DNA of 64,000 nucleotides from Tubiluchus corallicola (taxonomy: Eukaryota > Priapulida > Priapulimorpha > Priapulimorphida > Tubiluchidae). Below the pieces are notes generated by a model, which saw only the letters and a list, made by a program, of their open reading frames with translations, searched no databases and was not told where the DNA came from. Within the stretch, counting starts at the first letter, position 1. Every line of letters starts with the position of its first letter. The stretch is from positions 169,501 through 233,500 of the forward strand of contig JAQGDQ010000032.1 in assembly GCA_030141605.1 (NCBI GenBank). The letters are read 5' to 3'. Position numbers and translations under genes: made by a program. Of this stretch, positions 59,993 through 64,000 are shown in pieces.

Positions 59993-62058
59993 AATCATCA
60001 TTCTACGAGACGGAATGTTACCATTCATTTTCGCTAGAGAAAAAAGATGTTGCGTAATCTGCTACGTCTGCCGCTGGGAATTCTAATAAAAACGACTTTT
60101 TGATATAGGTAATCATTTGTCTGTGAAGAAACTGTGCAGTGCTGATGCAAAGACGTCATAATCCTCTTTACCGACAGACGTCTTATATATTCTGCGAAAA
60201 ATTTTCAATAAAATTGAAGGATCAGAAATCTCAAATATTATAATTAATGTACGCCCTGCGTGAGTCTTGTATTATTTGCCTAATAATTTTTTGTAGTCAT
60301 TATTGCTTCATTTTTTCTGTGTTTTTTCTTTAATTTGCAAATCACATGATAATAGTACTTACTATTATGTGATAGTATAGTTCTAGAAAATTTACAAATT
60401 GCGCTGTAGCTAGGTAAGTTTTTGCCGTATATATTTTATAATATACATCTTATCTACTTTTTGCAAGCCAACATTTTAAGTTGGATTTTCAGAGAAAACT
60501 TAATCTTTCTAAACGTAAGAAACAAATCCTTCCCCGAGGGTTGCGAAAACGACAATTTGTAATTCACCGCGGATTTCACTGTCTCAACATGCTTTCGTTC
60601 AATTTGTTTGCGGCCAAACATAAACTATAGCTGCTTAATGAAACCATGTGTATTGCCTGAATCTTTGAGCTTTACCTCGTCCTGTTTCACTGTAAAGCCA
60701 AAGGCTTCATTTGTGTTTTTCTAGACTAGAGCTTAATTTACGAGTCACAACACTGTGACTGTGATGAAGTAAGAAAACCCGAAATGGTATTAAGTTTGAT
60801 GGCTGTGCATGTTTCTTTTCACGAAGGGTGTCTTTCTGGCGGTATTTCTAATTTTGTGCTGAACGAAGAAAAGGGAAAATTTCCTTATCACATGTAAAGG
60901 GAAAATAATTAATAAAAAATATAAAATTATATTAAGATAAAGTATAACTGATATATAGATGATCTTGAAAAGGCAGAAGCAGATCGGTATTAAGTTGAAA
61001 AATTTGCTTGCATTACTGTTTGGCATGAAAATTTATAAAAACACGCAAGTTGATTGCTCTTGCACACATTTAAATCTGTGACTTGACTTGCACACTTTTT
61101 GGCCACCTGGTAAATACGTGGAACTGCAAAAAAACTAAAAATTAAACGCGGACATAAAATAAATGCGGCTTCAACCCGAAGGGCCAGTGTTCTTACGCTG
61201 TTCTAATGTATTTAAAAAATAGTTCTGTGGTGATCAAAAACGTCGTCTTTTCATTAAAATAATGATTGCACAAATCAGTTAAGTTTGGTGACTTAATATT
61301 GACATCACTACAAAATTGGCCATGGAGAGCAGATATTTCCTCGCTACTTCCTTCCCAGATATGCACACGCACTAAAAACCTATACAAATGGAGTTATCTC
61401 TAATTATCGACGTTCCTTGCATTTTCATTACGTCACTTCCGACAAGCTTACATTTCCGTCTTACAGCAATGGAAAACACGAAAATATAATCACCGAGCTG
61501 GTCGCTTTGTTTGCATGGTAATTTACGACCAGCTGTCTGCTAATTAGTTATTTACAGATTTTCAGCAAATCATCGCTTACACATGATGAATTATTAACTG
61601 GAAGAATTTATCGCGCTATTGAAGCGCGTTTTCAATAAAGCCTGCTCGTGAATGCTTGTAGTATTTATATGAAAAAGTAAAACATCTCTCTTTAAGCTGT
61701 ACGGTAATTGGACCACAAACGTCACCTATCACAGATCACATGATAGCCCATCGCAAGCGCATATTCAGCATTACCAGTACTAAGCCCCCTAGGCTAATGA
61801 AATTTTGGAACTCTTCTCAGACTCGTCTTGAATATTTTGATTCATTGCATAAGTAACAGAGCAAGCATTTCAATTTTGCGAACGCTTTGCGTAGTCTGCT
61901 TACCTGTTTGCACCTGTATCTCGTGGACATACGCAACGTGTATAGAGCAACTTCCTGTGAACGCTTTGCAGGCGTGAGATTATAATACTCAAAAGTTATG
62001 AATCATTGATCCTACCACCCGAAGTATGCTAGAAACCTGTTGCTCTAGCCGATCAGAT
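59993..62058. other. No gene recognised
   Basis: AT-rich spacer; small ORFs (60790-61026 and 61193-61387, minus strand) have no domain or splice support. Confidence 0.45.
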
Positions 62059-62061
62059 GTG

Positions 62062-62492
62062 TGTTGAGATGTGTCACATTACTGCGCCTAAAGCCAATCA
62101 CCAGCAACTTGGAAGTAGTGCCCATCTCCATGGTGACAGGCCAGCAGAGGCTCGTTGCTAGGTGTTACTAAGGATAGATGTTTTTAGATATGTGACATAA
62201 GTTAACTAAGTTTAGCCTCAGAACTGGGGTATATAAGAACCAGCATTATCAGCTGGAAAACAGTCAGTTTGTAGATTCAAGTGCTTTTGATATAGACTGC
62301 ACAAGGCGCTTCTCTACCCTCTTGGACTTATTGTGGATGTTCATCAGTGTACTTTATACTCAGTATACTACACGATCACATATGCTAAACAAGACCGTGT
62401 TTTATACATACTTCGTCAAGTTAAGAAGACAACCTCAAGACGCGTTCCGAGTTACGACACTTCCTTATTACTCATATTTTAGCGACATTACA
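62062..62492 (+). mobile_element. LTR-like block with TATA promoter, uncertain
   Basis: Locally GC-richer block with GGGGTATATAAGAACCAGC (TATA near 62229) and then start-site-like AGTCAGTTTG. A 51-codon ORF (62338-62493) runs from MFISVLYTQ to a stop at its right edge. Possible ends are TGTTGAGATGTG and GCGACATTACA (TG...CA), as in an LTR, but no target-site duplication was found. It could instead be the promoter and first exon of a gene, since a GTAAGT donor follows at 62501. Confidence 0.35.
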
Positions 62493-62816
62493 TAGCTTGA
62501 AGTAAGTTTATCACAAATTATTTAAATAAACTACACAATAAAAATATTTTTATTTTATTATTTGTTGCAAACCAAATTAGCACATATTTCACAACCGTAT
62601 TAGCACACATTAGAACACAACCGTAGTGAAAAAAGAGATTTTTGGCAAATGTTATCTTAGCTTGAAGGTCCTCTAAGCTTCAGGGTCTCTAGGCTGCAAC
62701 CTTACATTAGCTTGTATAAGATAATCCGTCCCTGCCTAGAGCATCAAGTCGAGTTTTGTTTTTTCTACAAGATCATTTTGCATAAAAACATACGTGTATT
62801 TGCGAAAGATAGTGAA

Positions 62817-62998
62817 AACTTGCCTTTTTACAAAAAAAAATATATAAACAAAGCAGAATAACTTGATAGAGGTTAGTGACAACTTGCTTTTTTAGAAAAA
62901 ATTGTGTAAACAAAGCAGAATAACTTGATAGAGGTTAGTGACAACTTGCCTTTTTACAAAAAATTATCTAAACAAAGCAGAATAACTTGATAGAGGTT
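62817..62998. repeat. Tandem repeat, about 63-bp unit, three copies
   Basis: Units begin AACTTGCCTTTTTACAAAAA and end with CAAAGCAGAATAACTTGAT plus AGAGGTTAGTGAC; the third is truncated at AGAGGTTGCCC. Confidence 0.9.
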
Positions 62999-63888
62999 GC
63001 CCATTAGCATAACCGGACTCACATTCGTGTGCTCAAAATAGTCGTTTAGTTTTCATTCGGGATGTATGCACGTTGTTAAGTGTAATTAATTTTTGGCCCA
63101 AACGTGACTGGTCCATGGTCCATAATAATTTGATTTCCAGGTGGGCAGCCTTGGCTCTTAGGTTCATGTAATGCACACGAAGAAGCTTAACGCAGGTCGT
63201 CATTTTACTCTAAAACGACCATATTCTTCATAAATCTTATGCGCTGGGAGTTTTCCACGGGATAAAAAAGAGACTATATGTCAATTATTTATTAGCTTTA
63301 TATTAATAATAATGCTCTTTCAGGGTTCATGCACTAACTCTGGGGCTTTGCTTGTGTGCATAAATCCTTTGCGTTATCCATACAGAGTTTTTCTTGGCTT
63401 CATCTGATATTATAAGTAGGTCACAAACCAGCTAGATCTTACTAATCCATTTGTCCTAATGGTTGGATGCACCGCCAATGGCATTTTGTTACAGCCATAC
63501 CGGCACGTTGCCGTTAATGCTGAGACAACAATTTGGCCAGTATCGTTAGTGAATGCGCATGCGCAAAAGGATACCACATAAAACTACACTAGCAAGACAA
63601 CAATAACAAGTTATCAGCTCTCACCACTCCTTACGTCAAACATCTGTATTTTTATGAGATGTGGCCATAAATTGTAAAGCGTAACAAAGAAGTTAATTCT
63701 CGGCTTACATATGCAAGCTAGAAATATTAGTGTAATCAAATTCCCATGGCTGTAGTGTATTTGTAGATCATACGCTAAGTACCTCTAAAAGCGTGAGAGA
63801 TGATCTAATGCATAATTTACATGCATTTTGCGGTAAATTTTTATCAAGGTTGCCTTTACGGACGTCCAGTTATGTATGATCATTGTGA
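62999..63888. other. No gene recognised
   Basis: A TTTCCAG acceptor-like site at 63141 is followed by a short open frame of 16 codons (GGQPWLLGSCNAHEEA), not connected to any upstream exon seen here. Confidence 0.4.
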
Positions 63889-63916
63889 GCTGCTGCTGCT
63901 GCTGCTGCTGCTGCTG

Positions 63917-64000
<84 letters not shown>
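63888..64000. repeat. Compound (GCT)n-(ACT)n trinucleotide tract, runs off the window
   Basis: About 10 GCT triplets to 63918, then at least 27 ACT triplets reaching the last base. Confidence 0.98.

Overview
The window is animal (metazoan) nuclear DNA from an invertebrate. It is AT-rich, has spliceosomal introns with GT-AG borders, AATAAA poly(A) signals, many microsatellites, and relics of LINE, SINE, LTR and hairpin elements. No operons, rRNA, intact tRNA genes or CRISPR arrays are visible. The gene set (ADAMTS-like/PLAC, amnionless, calexcitin-type EF-hand, SPINK-like Kazal) fits a bilaterian. A tunicate or another invertebrate deuterostome is possible, but the sequence alone does not settle the phylum. 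Exons were assembled by eye from splice sites, phase and domain continuity; no transcript data were available.

Layout: (1) 2103-4270 (+) holds the last three exons of an extracellular-matrix protein with thrombospondin type-1 repeats and a PLAC domain; its 5' part lies outside the window. (2) 8025-9497 (+) is a complete amnionless-like membrane protein with an uninterrupted reading frame. (3) 10853-13310 (-) is a complete six-coding-exon calexcitin-like EF-hand protein, with a 5' UTR exon and TATA box near 15.2 kb and one GC-AG intron. (4) 20949-30466 (+) is a complete seven-exon secreted protein of 295 residues with four Kazal serine-protease-inhibitor domains. One of its introns contains an extra exon-like ORF (24053-24321) in a compatible phase, and others contain a LINE relic and a 0.46-kb GATAAT satellite. 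(5) 36688-38203 (+) may be a small two-exon gene for a 56-residue secreted protein; this is tentative.

From about 38.4 kb to the end I see no convincing gene. That half is dominated by mobile-element debris and simple repeats: two solo LTRs of one family, each with its own target-site duplication (39187-40272, 50915-52013); an inverted pair of minisatellite arms (43050-44040); an inverted pair of dispersed repeats (35341-35785 and 55190-55630); a LINE relic on the minus strand (near 59.2 kb); an LTR-like promoter block (near 62.3 kb); and many microsatellites, ending in a GCT/ACT tract at the window edge.

The genes are not an obvious functional cluster. Three products are secreted or cell-surface (matrix, endocytic receptor, protease inhibitor) and one is a cytosolic calcium sensor. 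Mixed strands and large gaps argue against co-transcription.
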